NCBI RefSeq assembly: GCF_011516735.1
Contig: NZ_WOSX01000013.1
Location: 1 to 64,000 of the forward strand
DNA length: 64,000 nucleotides
DNA from: Acetobacter fallax
Lineage (GTDB): Bacteria > Pseudomonadota > Alphaproteobacteria > Acetobacterales > Acetobacteraceae
Reading direction: 5' to 3'
Of the stretch, positions 28,503-37,287 are shown piece by piece. How positions within the stretch are numbered: position 1 is the first letter of the stretch; each line of letters begins with the position of its first letter. Position numbers and translations under genes: made by a program. The notes beneath the pieces are model-generated. The model was not told where the DNA came from, made no database searches, and saw nothing but the letters and a program-made list of their open reading frames with translations.

Positions 28503-29317
28503 CAGTCCGGCTCCCCTCTGTTGCTGTCGAGCGCCAGATTCAGCCCCACCGTGAGCACCGCAATTGTCAACGCAGGCGCAATAACGGCAGGCGCGCCATA
28601 GACGAGGCCCAGCAGATTCTCGCGCGTCAGCGAACCGAGATCGGTCAGAGGCGGCTGAAGCCCGACACCCAGAAAGCTCAGATTGCTCAGCAGGCGCACG
28701 GCATAGATGAACCGCAGCCCGACATCGGCCATGACCGGCCCCATCATGTTGGGCAGAACCTCGCGCAGAACAATATAGCCCGCTTTTTCACCTCGCATCC
28801 GGGCCGCGAGAACAAAGTCGCGGCGGACAATGGAGAGCGCCAGCATCCGGCTCGTGCGATAGGAGCCGGGCATGTAAATAAGTGACATCGCCAGCACAAG
28901 CACCGGAACGGACGAACCAAACGCCGCCACGGCGACCAGAGCACTCAGGAGCGACGGAATGGAGATCACCCCATCCATGAAGCGTGACAGAAGCGTGTCG
29001 GTCACACCCTGCTTCAGCGCGGCAATCGTGCCGAGAAAAACACCCCCGGTACAGGCCAGAAGCGTCGCCGTGGCACACAGCAGCACCGTGCTGCTGGTGC
29101 CGCAGAGAAGGCGGGTGAGCACGTCACGCCCCAGATAATCCGTGCCCAGCAGATGATGCGCCGAGATCGGGGCGAAAACCGTCCGGCTCACCACCTCGCC
29201 TGGCGCAAAAGGCGCAAGCAGGGGGCCGAGCACCGCCAGCAGAAGCCAGAACAGGATCAGCGCGCCCGGAATACGTGGGATCGCGGCCCACCACCTGGCG
29301 AGAGACGCTACAGTCAT
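28502..29317 (-). CDS. ABC importer permease (DppC/OppC type)
   Basis: A 271-residue inner-membrane protein of the DppC family. The first helix is followed by the N-terminal motif LLGTDYLGRDVLTRLLCG, and the cytoplasmic EAA loop reads AARMRGEKAGYIVLREVLPN. Five to six helices are visible. It forms the channel with the DppB-type partner encoded immediately before it; the two genes overlap by four bases (ATGA at 29314-29317). Its substrate is set by the binding protein at 30273-31841. Confidence 0.92.
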   Translation of the reverse strand: MTVASLARWWAAIPRIPGALILFWLLLAVLGPLLAPFAPGEVVSRTVFAPISAHHLLGTDYLGRDVLTRLLCGTSSTVLLCATATLLACTGGVFLGTIAALKQGVTDTLLSRFMDGVISIPSLLSALVAVAAFGSSVPVLVLAMSLIYMPGSYRTSRMLALSIVRRDFVLAARMRGEKAGYIVLREVLPNMMGPVMADVGLRFIYAVRLLSNLSFLGVGLQPPLTDLGSLTRENLLGLVYGAPAVIAPALTIAVLTVGLNLALDSNRGEPD

Positions 29318-30276
29318 GCAGCATGCCTCCGCTGTGAGGACAGAAGGGCGACAATATCAGCCAGGGTCGTGAGGAAGAGATAGGCCCCGCAGAAAATCAG
29401 CGCACAGATCTGAACCAGCGGGATGTCGCGGGCAGCGACCGAGTCCACCATCAGACTGGCGATGCCCGGATAATGGAACACCGACTCAACGATCACGACA
29501 CCGCCGAGCAGATAGGACAGGCTGAGCGCGATAACGTTGAACAGCGGCGCGATGACGTTCGGGATCACATGGCGCAGAATAATATGCGCCGGCGACGCTC
29601 CCTTCAGAACAGCCATTTCCACCCACGAGGACCCGAGCGCGTCGATCATGACAGCGCGGGTCATGCGCGACATCTGCCCCACGATCACACAGGCAAGTGT
29701 CGTCACCGGCATGGAAAACGAAGCCAGAAAGCTGCCGATGGAGTGAATGTCGCTGATGCTGGCCAGGGCCGGCAGCAGATGAAGCTGAACAGAGAAAATG
29801 AAAACGGCAAGGGTAGCAATAAGAAATTCAGGAACGGAAACAACACAGAGCGTAAGAAGCGAGACAGCACGATCGAACAGCGTGTTGCGAAAGATCGCCG
29901 CAGTCGTGCCAAGCACCAGCGCCACCGGAACGGCAAAAAGCGCCGTCACGCCCGCAAGCAGAAGAGAGTGGATCAGCCGCTCGCTCGCCATCGCCAGAAC
30001 CGGCCGGCGACTGACAAGGGAGACACCGAAATCGCCATGCAGAAGACCATTCACCCAGATAACAAACCGGACCAGAACAGGCTTATCAAGATTGAGGGAA
30101 TGACGCAGAGCCGCGACCGCATCAGGTGTGGCGGCCTGCCCGAGCAGCGCGTCCGCGACATCCCCCGGCAGCACCGCCGTAATGAAAAATACAGCGACAG
30201 TCACGAAAATAAGTGACACCAGAGACGCACCGATAATCCGGAGAATCGCGCGGATGAGGGCTGCGTCCATGGTCAT
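29314..30276 (-). CDS. ABC importer permease (DppB/OppB type)
   Basis: A 320-residue inner-membrane protein with six predicted helices. It shows the DppB-type N-terminus (helix, then LPGDVADALLGQAATPDAVA and FGVSLVSRRPV) and an EAA loop KGASPAHIILRHVIPN. It overlaps the binding-protein gene by four bases (ATGA) and the DppC-type gene by four bases, so all four transporter genes are translationally coupled. Confidence 0.92.
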   Translation of the reverse strand: MTMDAALIRAILRIIGASLVSLIFVTVAVFFITAVLPGDVADALLGQAATPDAVAALRHSLNLDKPVLVRFVIWVNGLLHGDFGVSLVSRRPVLAMASERLIHSLLLAGVTALFAVPVALVLGTTAAIFRNTLFDRAVSLLTLCVVSVPEFLIATLAVFIFSVQLHLLPALASISDIHSIGSFLASFSMPVTTLACVIVGQMSRMTRAVMIDALGSSWVEMAVLKGASPAHIILRHVIPNVIAPLFNVIALSLSYLLGGVVIVESVFHYPGIASLMVDSVAARDIPLVQICALIFCGAYLFLTTLADIVALLSSQRRHAA

Positions 30277-31841
30277 GCCGGCGCGCTTTCAGCCGGGCGC
30301 GCGCCGGCCCCGTCATCGACCCAGATAAAGCGCGAGAAATTATTCCCCATCAGATGGCCGCCCAGATACGGATGAAGGCCCTTTATTCTCTGATGGTAGC
30401 CATCCAGACTGGTAATGAAGTTTGGAATGCAGAGTCCGGATTCGTTATGAATCAGAGTTTGCATCTCGTAGTAGATCGCCTTGCGTTTTTCCTCATCGGC
30501 TTCGCGGCGGCTGAGTGTCAGAAGCTCATCGAAGTGCGGGCTGCGCCAGTGAGATTCATTCCACGGAGCGGCGGAGGCAAAGGCGACTGAAAACGTCATG
30601 TCGGCGGACACGCTTGCGTTGAGATTTCCGAAACCCAGCGGAAAATGCATCCATGACTGGCTCCAGTAGCCATCCGCCGGCATCCGCCGGACATCGAGCC
30701 TCAGGCCGATCCGGGAAGCCTCGTTCTGGAGCAGAACGGCGATATCGACAGACGCATTTGCTGCGGGTGAGCAGATCAGCGGCGGCAGATCCTGATGCAG
30801 AAAACCATTTTTATTCAGAAGCCATTTTGCACGATCGGGATCGAAAGTCGTCTGCGGGAGATCATGATTGTAATAACGGTCTTCAGGCGGAAGCGGCTGG
30901 TCGTTGCCCAGGCGGCAGAAGCCAAGCCAGACGGAATCCGCTATCTGATCACGATTGAAAAGATGCTTTATCGCCTGAACGAAATCCGCATTTTTCCCCG
31001 GACCGATATCCTGCCGCATGGCAAAATCTGTGTAGGTTCCGGTCGGGCTTTCCATCACGCCCATGCCGCGTTGCCGCAGCAACGCGACCAGACGTGGATT
31101 GACTTCCGCGATGATGTCCACATCACCGGAGAGAAGCGCATTGTGGCGGGCCATGTCGTCGCTGATCGAAATCACTTCAAGACTGTCGACCCATGCGCCG
31201 TCGGACTTCCAGAAATCAGGATTGCGGACAGCCAGAGAACGGATCCCCGGCTGAAACGCGGCGCAGCGGAATGGCCCGGTCCCGTTTGCTGTCTCGAAAT
31301 TTTTCGTGCCGTTGCGGATGATCGCGAAATTACTCATGCCAAGAACGGACGGGAACGAGATATTGGGTTCGCAGAGTTCAATGATAACACCAAGCGGACC
31401 ATCCGTCCGGACAGAACGCATCGCCGCGGCCTGAAAACGCACCTGAGAGGCTACCAGCGGATCACGATGCCGGAGCAGCGAATACACGACATCCGCCGAT
31501 GTCAGCGTGGCCCCGTCGTGAAACTGCACACCGGAGCGAAGACGCAGCGTCCAGGTGCGGAAATCGTCACTTTCAATCCGCTCGGCAAGGGCCGGTCGCG
31601 GCACCAGGGCCTCGTCAAGCATGACGAGACCATCGTAAAACATGGCGCTCCGTATATAATCCGTGACCATAGACTCACGGGCGGGATCAAGCGTGTCGCT
31701 GAGTGATCCCGTGGTGGAGGCTACCCGGACATGCCCGCCGCGCACCGGCTGCACCGCCCGCGCGGGACATGAGCGCAGCGCAGCGCCACCGGCTACCGCC
31801 AGCAGAGCTCCGTGTTTCATCATGTCTCGCCGGCTCAGCAT
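30273..31841 (-). CDS. ABC importer periplasmic binding protein, SBP family 5, Tat-type signal
   Basis: A 522-residue solute-binding protein. The N-terminus (MLSRRDMMKHGALLAVAGGAA) has a twin-arginine motif, suggesting folded export. The SBP5 signature is visible in LRSGVQFHDGATLTSADVVYSL. The family binds di/oligopeptides, opines, nickel complexes or glutathione. The pathway enzymes around it point to an opine-like or N-substituted amino acid ligand, not a peptide (inference). A HAD hydrolase gene lies 81 bases upstream on the same strand. Confidence 0.9.
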   Translation of the reverse strand: MLSRRDMMKHGALLAVAGGAALRSCPARAVQPVRGGHVRVASTTGSLSDTLDPARESMVTDYIRSAMFYDGLVMLDEALVPRPALAERIESDDFRTWTLRLRSGVQFHDGATLTSADVVYSLLRHRDPLVASQVRFQAAAMRSVRTDGPLGVIIELCEPNISFPSVLGMSNFAIIRNGTKNFETANGTGPFRCAAFQPGIRSLAVRNPDFWKSDGAWVDSLEVISISDDMARHNALLSGDVDIIAEVNPRLVALLRQRGMGVMESPTGTYTDFAMRQDIGPGKNADFVQAIKHLFNRDQIADSVWLGFCRLGNDQPLPPEDRYYNHDLPQTTFDPDRAKWLLNKNGFLHQDLPPLICSPAANASVDIAVLLQNEASRIGLRLDVRRMPADGYWSQSWMHFPLGFGNLNASVSADMTFSVAFASAAPWNESHWRSPHFDELLTLSRREADEEKRKAIYYEMQTLIHNESGLCIPNFITSLDGYHQRIKGLHPYLGGHLMGNNFSRFIWVDDGAGARPAESAPA

Positions 31842-31922
31842 GCGCGGACTCCGATCATTGGAAACGACAGGACCAGGAAAGGCAGGATTCCGCGGGAACA
31901 GCCCCGCGGAGACAGTCGCGAA

Positions 31923-32591
31923 TCAGAGCCCGATAACGCCGGGCAGACCGCCAATGTCCCTGATTTCAGTGTAGCCGTAATAAGGAGTGGAGGGCTCATG
32001 CCCGCGCGCCACGAACACCTTGTTGCGGATACCCAGATCGTGCGCCGTCATCAGGTCATAACGCAGCGAAGACGACACATGCAGAATGTCCTCCGGACCG
32101 CAGCCAAGATGGTCCAGCATGTATTCAAAAGCACGCATATGCGGCTTGTAGGCCTGTGCATCCTCAGCCGTGAAAACCGCATGAACGGGCGCGCCAAGTT
32201 TCGCCACGTTGGAATGGATCTGGCTGTTGGACGCATTCGAAAGGATGACGAGAGGAACCTCTTTCGCAACTTTCGACAGACCGGCAGGCACATCATCCCA
32301 TGGCCCCCAGGTCGGAACCGCCTCATAAAATCTGTTCGCGATCGCCGGATCGAAGGCAATGCCCCATTTTTTGCAGGTACGTTCGACAGCGTTCAGCAGA
32401 ACGTAGCGATAGGGCTGCCACGGACCAAGCACCTCATCCAGGCGATAAGCCGCGAAATCCTTACAGAACTGCTCCATGCCTTCCGGCGGCACAACATCGG
32501 CATAAAGCTCCCGCGCCATATCCGTCATGCGGAAGCGGGTGAGGGTGCCGTAGCAGTCAAACGTTACGTATTTCGGCCTGAACGTCGTCAT
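31923..32591 (-). CDS. HAD-superfamily hydrolase, haloacid dehalogenase type II-like
   Basis: A 222-residue protein. Motif I is TFDCYGTLTRF, as in type II dehalogenases; motif II is ILSNASNSQ; a Lys lies in AYKPHMRAFEYML; and motif III is HVSSSLRYDLMTAHDLGI. It is the second such gene in the island; the first (19323-20033) is clearly diverged, so they may act on different intermediates. It heads the ABC-transporter series, after the terminator at 32734-32761. Confidence 0.85.
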   Translation of the reverse strand: MTTFRPKYVTFDCYGTLTRFRMTDMARELYADVVPPEGMEQFCKDFAAYRLDEVLGPWQPYRYVLLNAVERTCKKWGIAFDPAIANRFYEAVPTWGPWDDVPAGLSKVAKEVPLVILSNASNSQIHSNVAKLGAPVHAVFTAEDAQAYKPHMRAFEYMLDHLGCGPEDILHVSSSLRYDLMTAHDLGIRNKVFVARGHEPSTPYYGYTEIRDIGGLPGVIGL

Positions 32592-32733
32592 GATCTGTCC
32601 TGTCCGTGCTGGTTAATGTTGCGATATGACAACATGCGGAGGAAAGCGGATGCCACTTCTTTTTCGTTTTTTATGGCAGAGAGTTTTGAATGACCAGAAA
32701 GTGGCAGCAGAAAATACTGTTAGAAAAACCTGA

Positions 32734-32761
32734 GGAAAAATCAGAAGCATAATATGCTTCT
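32734..32761 (-). terminator. Rho-independent terminator after the FAD oxidase operon
   Basis: On the reverse strand an 8-base stem (AGAAGCAT / ATGCTTCT, 3-base loop) is followed by GATTTTTCC. It starts 17 bases beyond the stop of the flavin oxidase and splits the aminotransferase-oxidase operon from the HAD-ABC transporter operon. Confidence 0.75.
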
Positions 32762-32777
32762 GACCCCGCCGGCCCAT

Positions 32778-33932
32778 TCATGCCACCGCAGCCGATGCAA
32801 AGCGGGCAATGCTGAACGGAGCCAGTGGTATTTCCGTCTGTCCCGTCGCCAGCAGATCCGCCATCGTCGCTCCCACGCCCGGTCCAAGCTGGAATCCGGC
32901 ACCGCAGAAGCCAAAAGCATAAAAGAGACCAGGCACAAGACTGCTCGCGCCCATCACCGGAAGATCGTCATCCGTGTAGCTCTCAATGCCCGCCCATGTG
33001 CGAATGATACGCAGACGGGCGAAATCAGGCAGAAGGCGCTCCATATGAGGCATCTGCCGCAACGTATTGAGCGGATCGAGCCTGGCTCGTTTTGCCTCCA
33101 GATCGACCGTGCTGCGCCGCCCCCCGCCGAATACGATGTTTCCACGCTCGACCTGGCGGAGATAGACACCCTCTTCCTCCACCCAGGAAGCGTAGCCGAT
33201 CACCGGATGAATCCGGTAAGGCACCGGCTCCGTCACAGCCATTTGCGGCGCTTTGGGAACCAGAGGCAGATCCTCACCAAAAGCCGCCGCAACCTTGCGG
33301 GCCCAGGCGCCAACCGAAATCTGGAGCTGAGGGGCCACGAAACGCTGCCCCCCCGAGGTTTCAACAACAAAATCCTCGGAATTCTTGCTGATATTCAGCA
33401 CTTCCGTGCGTTCCAGAACCGTCGCTCCGGCCCGCCGCGCCGCACGTGCAAAAGCAGGCGCGGCAAGACGCGGATTGGCATGCCCGTCGAGCGGCGAGAA
33501 AGACGCCAGATGCACATCCGGCGACAGCATCGGAAAGCGGTCAACCGCCTGCCGTCCGCTGTAAATCTCCAGATCAAGCCCGTAAGGCTTGCAATCCTCG
33601 GCATATTTTTCCAGCCGCTGACTGTCCTCTTCCTTAAAGGAAACGCGGACATGCCCGGCGGCAACAAACTCGACATCTTCCCCGATCAGTTCAGGCAGAC
33701 GTCCCCAGAGCTCGCGGGAGCGATTGGACAGCGGAAGCTGTTGCAGAAATCGCCCCTGACGCCGCACATTCCCGAAATTGGTCCCGCTGGCATACTGGCC
33801 GACAAGATCACGCTCCAGCAGAATCACGGAAAGACCAAGCTGCCGCGCAAAGAACGCCGTCGCGGCACCCATCACGCCACCTCCGGCGATGATGACGTCA
33901 GCACGCCCTGCAATCTGTGTGGAAAGACTCAT
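32778..33932 (-). CDS. FAD-dependent amine oxidoreductase, beta/catalytic subunit (HcnC/OoxB/LhpB-like)
   Basis: A 384-residue DAO-family flavoprotein: N-terminal VIIAGGGVMGAATAFFARQLG, then LLERDLVGQYASGTNFGNVRRQGR, and C-terminal AFGFCGAGFQLGPGVG. Start ATG 33932 overlaps the preceding stop (ATGA); the longer frame to 34172 lies inside the upstream gene. With the two upstream genes it forms the three-part arrangement known from hydrogen cyanide synthase, octopine/nopaline oxidase and D-hydroxyproline dehydrogenase. This subunit should carry the active site for C-N bond oxidation. Confidence 0.86.
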   Translation of the reverse strand: MSLSTQIAGRADVIIAGGGVMGAATAFFARQLGLSVILLERDLVGQYASGTNFGNVRRQGRFLQQLPLSNRSRELWGRLPELIGEDVEFVAAGHVRVSFKEEDSQRLEKYAEDCKPYGLDLEIYSGRQAVDRFPMLSPDVHLASFSPLDGHANPRLAAPAFARAARRAGATVLERTEVLNISKNSEDFVVETSGGQRFVAPQLQISVGAWARKVAAAFGEDLPLVPKAPQMAVTEPVPYRIHPVIGYASWVEEEGVYLRQVERGNIVFGGGRRSTVDLEAKRARLDPLNTLRQMPHMERLLPDFARLRIIRTWAGIESYTDDDLPVMGASSLVPGLFYAFGFCGAGFQLGPGVGATMADLLATGQTEIPLAPFSIARFASAAVA

Positions 33933-35314
33933 GTCACGACACCCCGGATTTTCGCAGGCAGCGGTTTGACCGGAGCAGCACTGCGGATGCGCCCGGCCTC
34001 TTCGATCGTGATTCCTCTCGCCGCGGCAAGAATTTCCGCCCCGGCAAGTCCGCACATACGACCCTGACACCGGCCCATGCCAACCCGGACGAACGCCTTG
34101 GCGCGATTGATTTCCGGGCTGTCCAGCGGCCCCGCCGCGCGACGGATATCCCCCGCCGTCACGTTCTCGCACCGACAGACAACCGTGTCGTCCGGCAGAT
34201 CAGCCGCATGCCGCCACGGCCAGGGGAAGCCAGTCTCAAGACCATGCCGGAACGCGTTCATCGGTTTGAGCGCGGCCCGAAGCCGGGCCATCTCACCCTC
34301 CATGACCGGACGGCCCATATCCTGCAAACAGCGCAGCGCCGCCAGAGCCCCGGCACTTTCAGCCGCATCAGCACCCCGGATGCCCGCGCCGTCACCCGCC
34401 AGATAAACGCCCGCCCGCGATGTCGCGCCATCCCTGTCCGTGACCGGCAGCCACTGGCGCGATGTCGCGTCAAACGCAAAGTCACATTTCAGCAGATCGG
34501 CAAGCTGAGTTTCGGAACGAAGCCCATATCCCATGCCAACAGCATCGCACTCCGTCCGATGCGTCCGACCCCGGCCGTCCTTCCAGACCACAGCCCCGGC
34601 ACAGAGCGTTTCCCCGTCCTGCCGCGCCTCAACCCGCACAGGCCGGATGCCGGACCGAAGCGTGACGCCGGACCGGGCCAGATCGGCCATGTAGCGCAAC
34701 CCCTGCGCCAGAACGGCAGGTCGTCTCCGCAGACCGCCAAGACCACGCAGCCGCGTCGTCAGCGACGATGTATCGAGCACCGCGCGGGGCTTCACGCCAG
34801 CCTGCAAATACTGCCACGCCACCAGATACAGCAGCGGCCCGGTCCCCATGAACACAGGTGCCTGGCCAATTGCGCAGGCCTGCGCCTTCAGGGCAATCTG
34901 AGAGCCGCCGAGAGAAAAAACACCCGGCAACGTCCAGCCCGGGCAGGGCATGATCCGGTCCGTCGCGCCGGACGCAATGATGAGACCATCAAAGCGGAGA
35001 GCATCCGCCTGGCCCCGGCACTCGGTCAGAAGCATGTCGCCCGAAACGCCCCATGCCATCGTTTCGGGCCGATAGTCGACTGATGACCGCAGAGCCTCGA
35101 AGTCAGTGTGCAGAGCCGTCGCGGACGCCGCCGATGCACCATAGAGCTTCGTGGCGGGTCGCGTGAAATTCTTAGGCTGACGACGGTAAATCTGCCCGCC
35201 CTGGCGCTGATTTTCATCCAGAATGACGGGCCGCAGACCAGCGCAGGCCAGGGTCTGCGCGGCACGGGTTCCGGCCGGACCCGCACCGATAACGACGATT
35301 ACGGGCGCGTCCAT
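33929..35314 (-). CDS. FAD/NAD-binding oxidoreductase with BFD-like [2Fe-2S] C-terminus (HcnB/OoxA-like alpha subunit)
   Basis: A 461-residue protein. It has a GAGPAGTRAAQTLACAG dinucleotide site at the N-terminus, a second NAD/FAD domain, and a C-terminal cysteine cluster (VCRCENVTAGDI ... GRCQGRMCG) of the BFD/[2Fe-2S] type. This is the architecture of the alpha subunit of opine oxidases, cyanide synthase and D-hydroxyproline dehydrogenase, which passes electrons between the catalytic subunit and the acceptor. It overlaps the ferredoxin-like gene by 16 bases and the catalytic-subunit gene by four. Confidence 0.88.
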   Translation of the reverse strand: MDAPVIVVIGAGPAGTRAAQTLACAGLRPVILDENQRQGGQIYRRQPKNFTRPATKLYGASAASATALHTDFEALRSSVDYRPETMAWGVSGDMLLTECRGQADALRFDGLIIASGATDRIMPCPGWTLPGVFSLGGSQIALKAQACAIGQAPVFMGTGPLLYLVAWQYLQAGVKPRAVLDTSSLTTRLRGLGGLRRRPAVLAQGLRYMADLARSGVTLRSGIRPVRVEARQDGETLCAGAVVWKDGRGRTHRTECDAVGMGYGLRSETQLADLLKCDFAFDATSRQWLPVTDRDGATSRAGVYLAGDGAGIRGADAAESAGALAALRCLQDMGRPVMEGEMARLRAALKPMNAFRHGLETGFPWPWRHAADLPDDTVVCRCENVTAGDIRRAAGPLDSPEINRAKAFVRVGMGRCQGRMCGLAGAEILAAARGITIEEAGRIRSAAPVKPLPAKIRGVVT

Positions 35315-35598
35315 GGAACTTCCTTTGTGACGATGCGCAAACCCGGTGTCACAGACGTCGAACAGGCGCGGAGTTCATGTCCGTCCTCCGTCCACACGCG
35401 ACAATCCTGACACGCTCCCATCAGACAGAAGCCTGCCCGCGGCATTTTATCAAATTCGTTGAAACGCAGTCGGTCCCCGGCAACGAGCAGAGCCGTGAGA
35501 ATCGTGTCTCCCTCCAGCGCCGTCACCGCATGTCCGTCCACCGTAATGGCAATCTCCGGTCGCCCGGTTTCAGCAACACGCCTGAAAAGTCCTGTCAT
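35299..35598 (-). CDS. (2Fe-2S)-binding small subunit (HcnA/LhpF-like)
   Basis: A 99-residue ferredoxin-fold protein with cysteines in FCLMGACQDCRVW (C-x4-C-x2-C) and a fourth in LRACST, fitting a plant-type [2Fe-2S] site. It matches the gamma subunit of the heterotrimeric amine/opine oxidoreductases in size and position. It is the first of three overlapping genes that should be made in a 1:1:1 ratio. Confidence 0.87.
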   Translation of the reverse strand: MTGLFRRVAETGRPEIAITVDGHAVTALEGDTILTALLVAGDRLRFNEFDKMPRAGFCLMGACQDCRVWTEDGHELRACSTSVTPGLRIVTKEVPWTRP

Positions 35599-35669
35599 GG
35601 ACGCCGGAATCTCCTCGCTTACGTGATGGCGCGGTCATGCGTTTCATGCCGCGCCCTGTTGTTTCCGAT

Positions 35670-37049
35670 TCAGACGATGGCAGCGACAATCTCTTTGTCG
35701 TCCATCAGCGTGTTCAGAACACCCTCAATACGATCGCACAGAATATCTGTTTCTTCCACGGAACAGGTCAGAGGCGGCGCCAGCCCGATAATGTCGTCGC
35801 CAAAGGCCCGGAACAGCACGCCCTGCTCATAGCCAGCCTTCGCCATCTTCTTCGAAATACCAAGGGAAGCCGCTGGCTTTGTTTTGTTCTTCTTGTCGGT
35901 GACAAGCTCGATCCCTGCCAGCATCCCCGCCGAGCGAACATCACCAACCAGCGGATGATCCTTCATCCCCGCAAGACGCGTCGCCAGATGCGCCCCGGCT
36001 TTGACCCCGTTTTCCAGAACGCCGTTCTGATACAGATCCAGCACAGCCAGACCAATCGCGGCACTGACAGGATGCGCACTGTAGGTCTGGCCATGACCGA
36101 TCGCAACGCCCGGCGGCGCCGCGTCCCGGATCGTGCTGTAAACGGCCTCGCTCATGAACACGGCGCCCATCGGGGCATAACCGGAGGTCAGACCTTTCGC
36201 GACGGTCATCATGTCCGGCACCACGCCTTCATGCTCACAGGCGAAAAGCGGACCGGTGCGCCCGAAGCCGGTGATGACCTCATCCGTCACAAACAGAATG
36301 TCCATCTCGCGGCAGGACTCGCGCATGGCCGTCAGCCAGCCACGCGGGGGAACGACAATGCCGCCGGAGCCCTGAACCGGCTCGCAGAAGAATGCAGCCA
36401 CGTGCTCCGGCCCGCCCAGTTCCGCAATCTTCGCCCGCAGGGACGCAACAGACGCGGTGATAATGGCCTCGCCGTCCGGTCCGGCCGGATGGCGATACGG
36501 ATCAGGACTCTCAATGTGGTGCTGCCAGGCCAGCGGCACGTCGGCATCCCGGTGGAAAGCGGCAAGAGCGGTCAGACCGGCCCCCGTATAGGTGCTGCCG
36601 TGATAGCCGCGGGCCAGACCGATCACATGACGTTTGCCCGCAGTGCCCCGCGCATGCTGATAAAACCGGATGAAGCGGAGCGCGCTGTCCACGGCGTCCG
36701 ATCCGCCCTGAGAAAAGAACACCCGGTTCAGATCGCCCGGCGTCACCTCGGCCAGACGGGCCGCAAGCGTGATGGCCGACTCACTCGCAAAGCCGAAATA
36801 GCCCGTGGCGTAGGGCAGTTTCGTCATCTGCTCCGTGGCGGCTTTCACCACGCTGTCCTGACCATAGCCGACATTCACGCACCACAGACCGGCAAACCCG
36901 TCGAGCAGCGTATGGCCATGCATGTCCTTCAGCCACGCCCCCTGACCGGAGCTGAGAAGGCGCGGGCCGTGTTCTTCCTGATCGCGCCATGAAGAAACCG
37001 GGTGAATAAGGTGGGCGCGATCAAGTCTGGCAAGAGTCTCGGGGGTCAT
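35670..37049 (-). CDS. Class III omega-aminotransferase (polyamine/omega-amino acid:pyruvate type)
   Basis: A 459-residue PLP enzyme. It has the glycine-rich phosphate-cup sequence FFSQGGSDAVDSALRFIRFY, the conserved Asp in LFVTDEVITGFGRTG and the PLP Lys in TVAKGLTSGYAPMG. It resembles SpuC/taurine-pyruvate type transaminases, which convert a terminal amine to an aldehyde with pyruvate as acceptor. It is the first gene of the reverse operon, 71 bases before the oxidase trio. The aldehyde it makes could be used by either aldehyde dehydrogenase of the island. Confidence 0.9.
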   Translation of the reverse strand: MTPETLARLDRAHLIHPVSSWRDQEEHGPRLLSSGQGAWLKDMHGHTLLDGFAGLWCVNVGYGQDSVVKAATEQMTKLPYATGYFGFASESAITLAARLAEVTPGDLNRVFFSQGGSDAVDSALRFIRFYQHARGTAGKRHVIGLARGYHGSTYTGAGLTALAAFHRDADVPLAWQHHIESPDPYRHPAGPDGEAIITASVASLRAKIAELGGPEHVAAFFCEPVQGSGGIVVPPRGWLTAMRESCREMDILFVTDEVITGFGRTGPLFACEHEGVVPDMMTVAKGLTSGYAPMGAVFMSEAVYSTIRDAAPPGVAIGHGQTYSAHPVSAAIGLAVLDLYQNGVLENGVKAGAHLATRLAGMKDHPLVGDVRSAGMLAGIELVTDKKNKTKPAASLGISKKMAKAGYEQGVLFRAFGDDIIGLAPPLTCSVEETDILCDRIEGVLNTLMDDKEIVAAIV

Positions 37050-37110
37050 GGCGCTCTGCAGTCCGCTGTGGTGTCTGGTTTCTGAGCTATGAGCGGAACC
37101 GTGGAGAATA

Positions 37111-37164
37111 TGTCACCGGAAAGGCCGGACGCAAAAGCAGATTGTGCCGTTCTGCCCGGTGACA
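37111..37164. promoter_or_regulatory. Inverted repeat in the divergent control region
   Basis: TGTCACCGG (37111-37119) and CCGGTGACA (37156-37164) form a perfect 9-base inverted repeat with centres 45 bases apart. It lies in the 238-base region between the divergent aminotransferase operon and the aldehyde dehydrogenase operon. Spaced operators bound by one dimer each would suit coordinated control of both. The binding protein is unknown; the Lrp-type regulator of the island is a candidate. Confidence 0.45.
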
Positions 37165-37287
37165 ACGAAAGGGTGCGTCAAATCGCTTTTCATCTCATTT
37201 TACATTTGCGCTGACCGGGGCAATGGGAAAAAGATACGGTCCCGCAAGAAACAGACTGGCTTCCGACCAGCCGCAGGAGAATGTGTT

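Noticed and set aside
32754-34067. A 437-codon forward frame
   Set aside because: Antisense to the flavin oxidase subunit, which has clear dinucleotide-binding motifs and coupled neighbours.
34077-34406. Short forward frames over the FAD/BFD gene
   Set aside because: They are antisense shadows of a well-supported gene.
35637-36992. A 451-codon forward frame
   Set aside because: Antisense to the aminotransferase, which has its PLP Lys and conserved motifs in frame.
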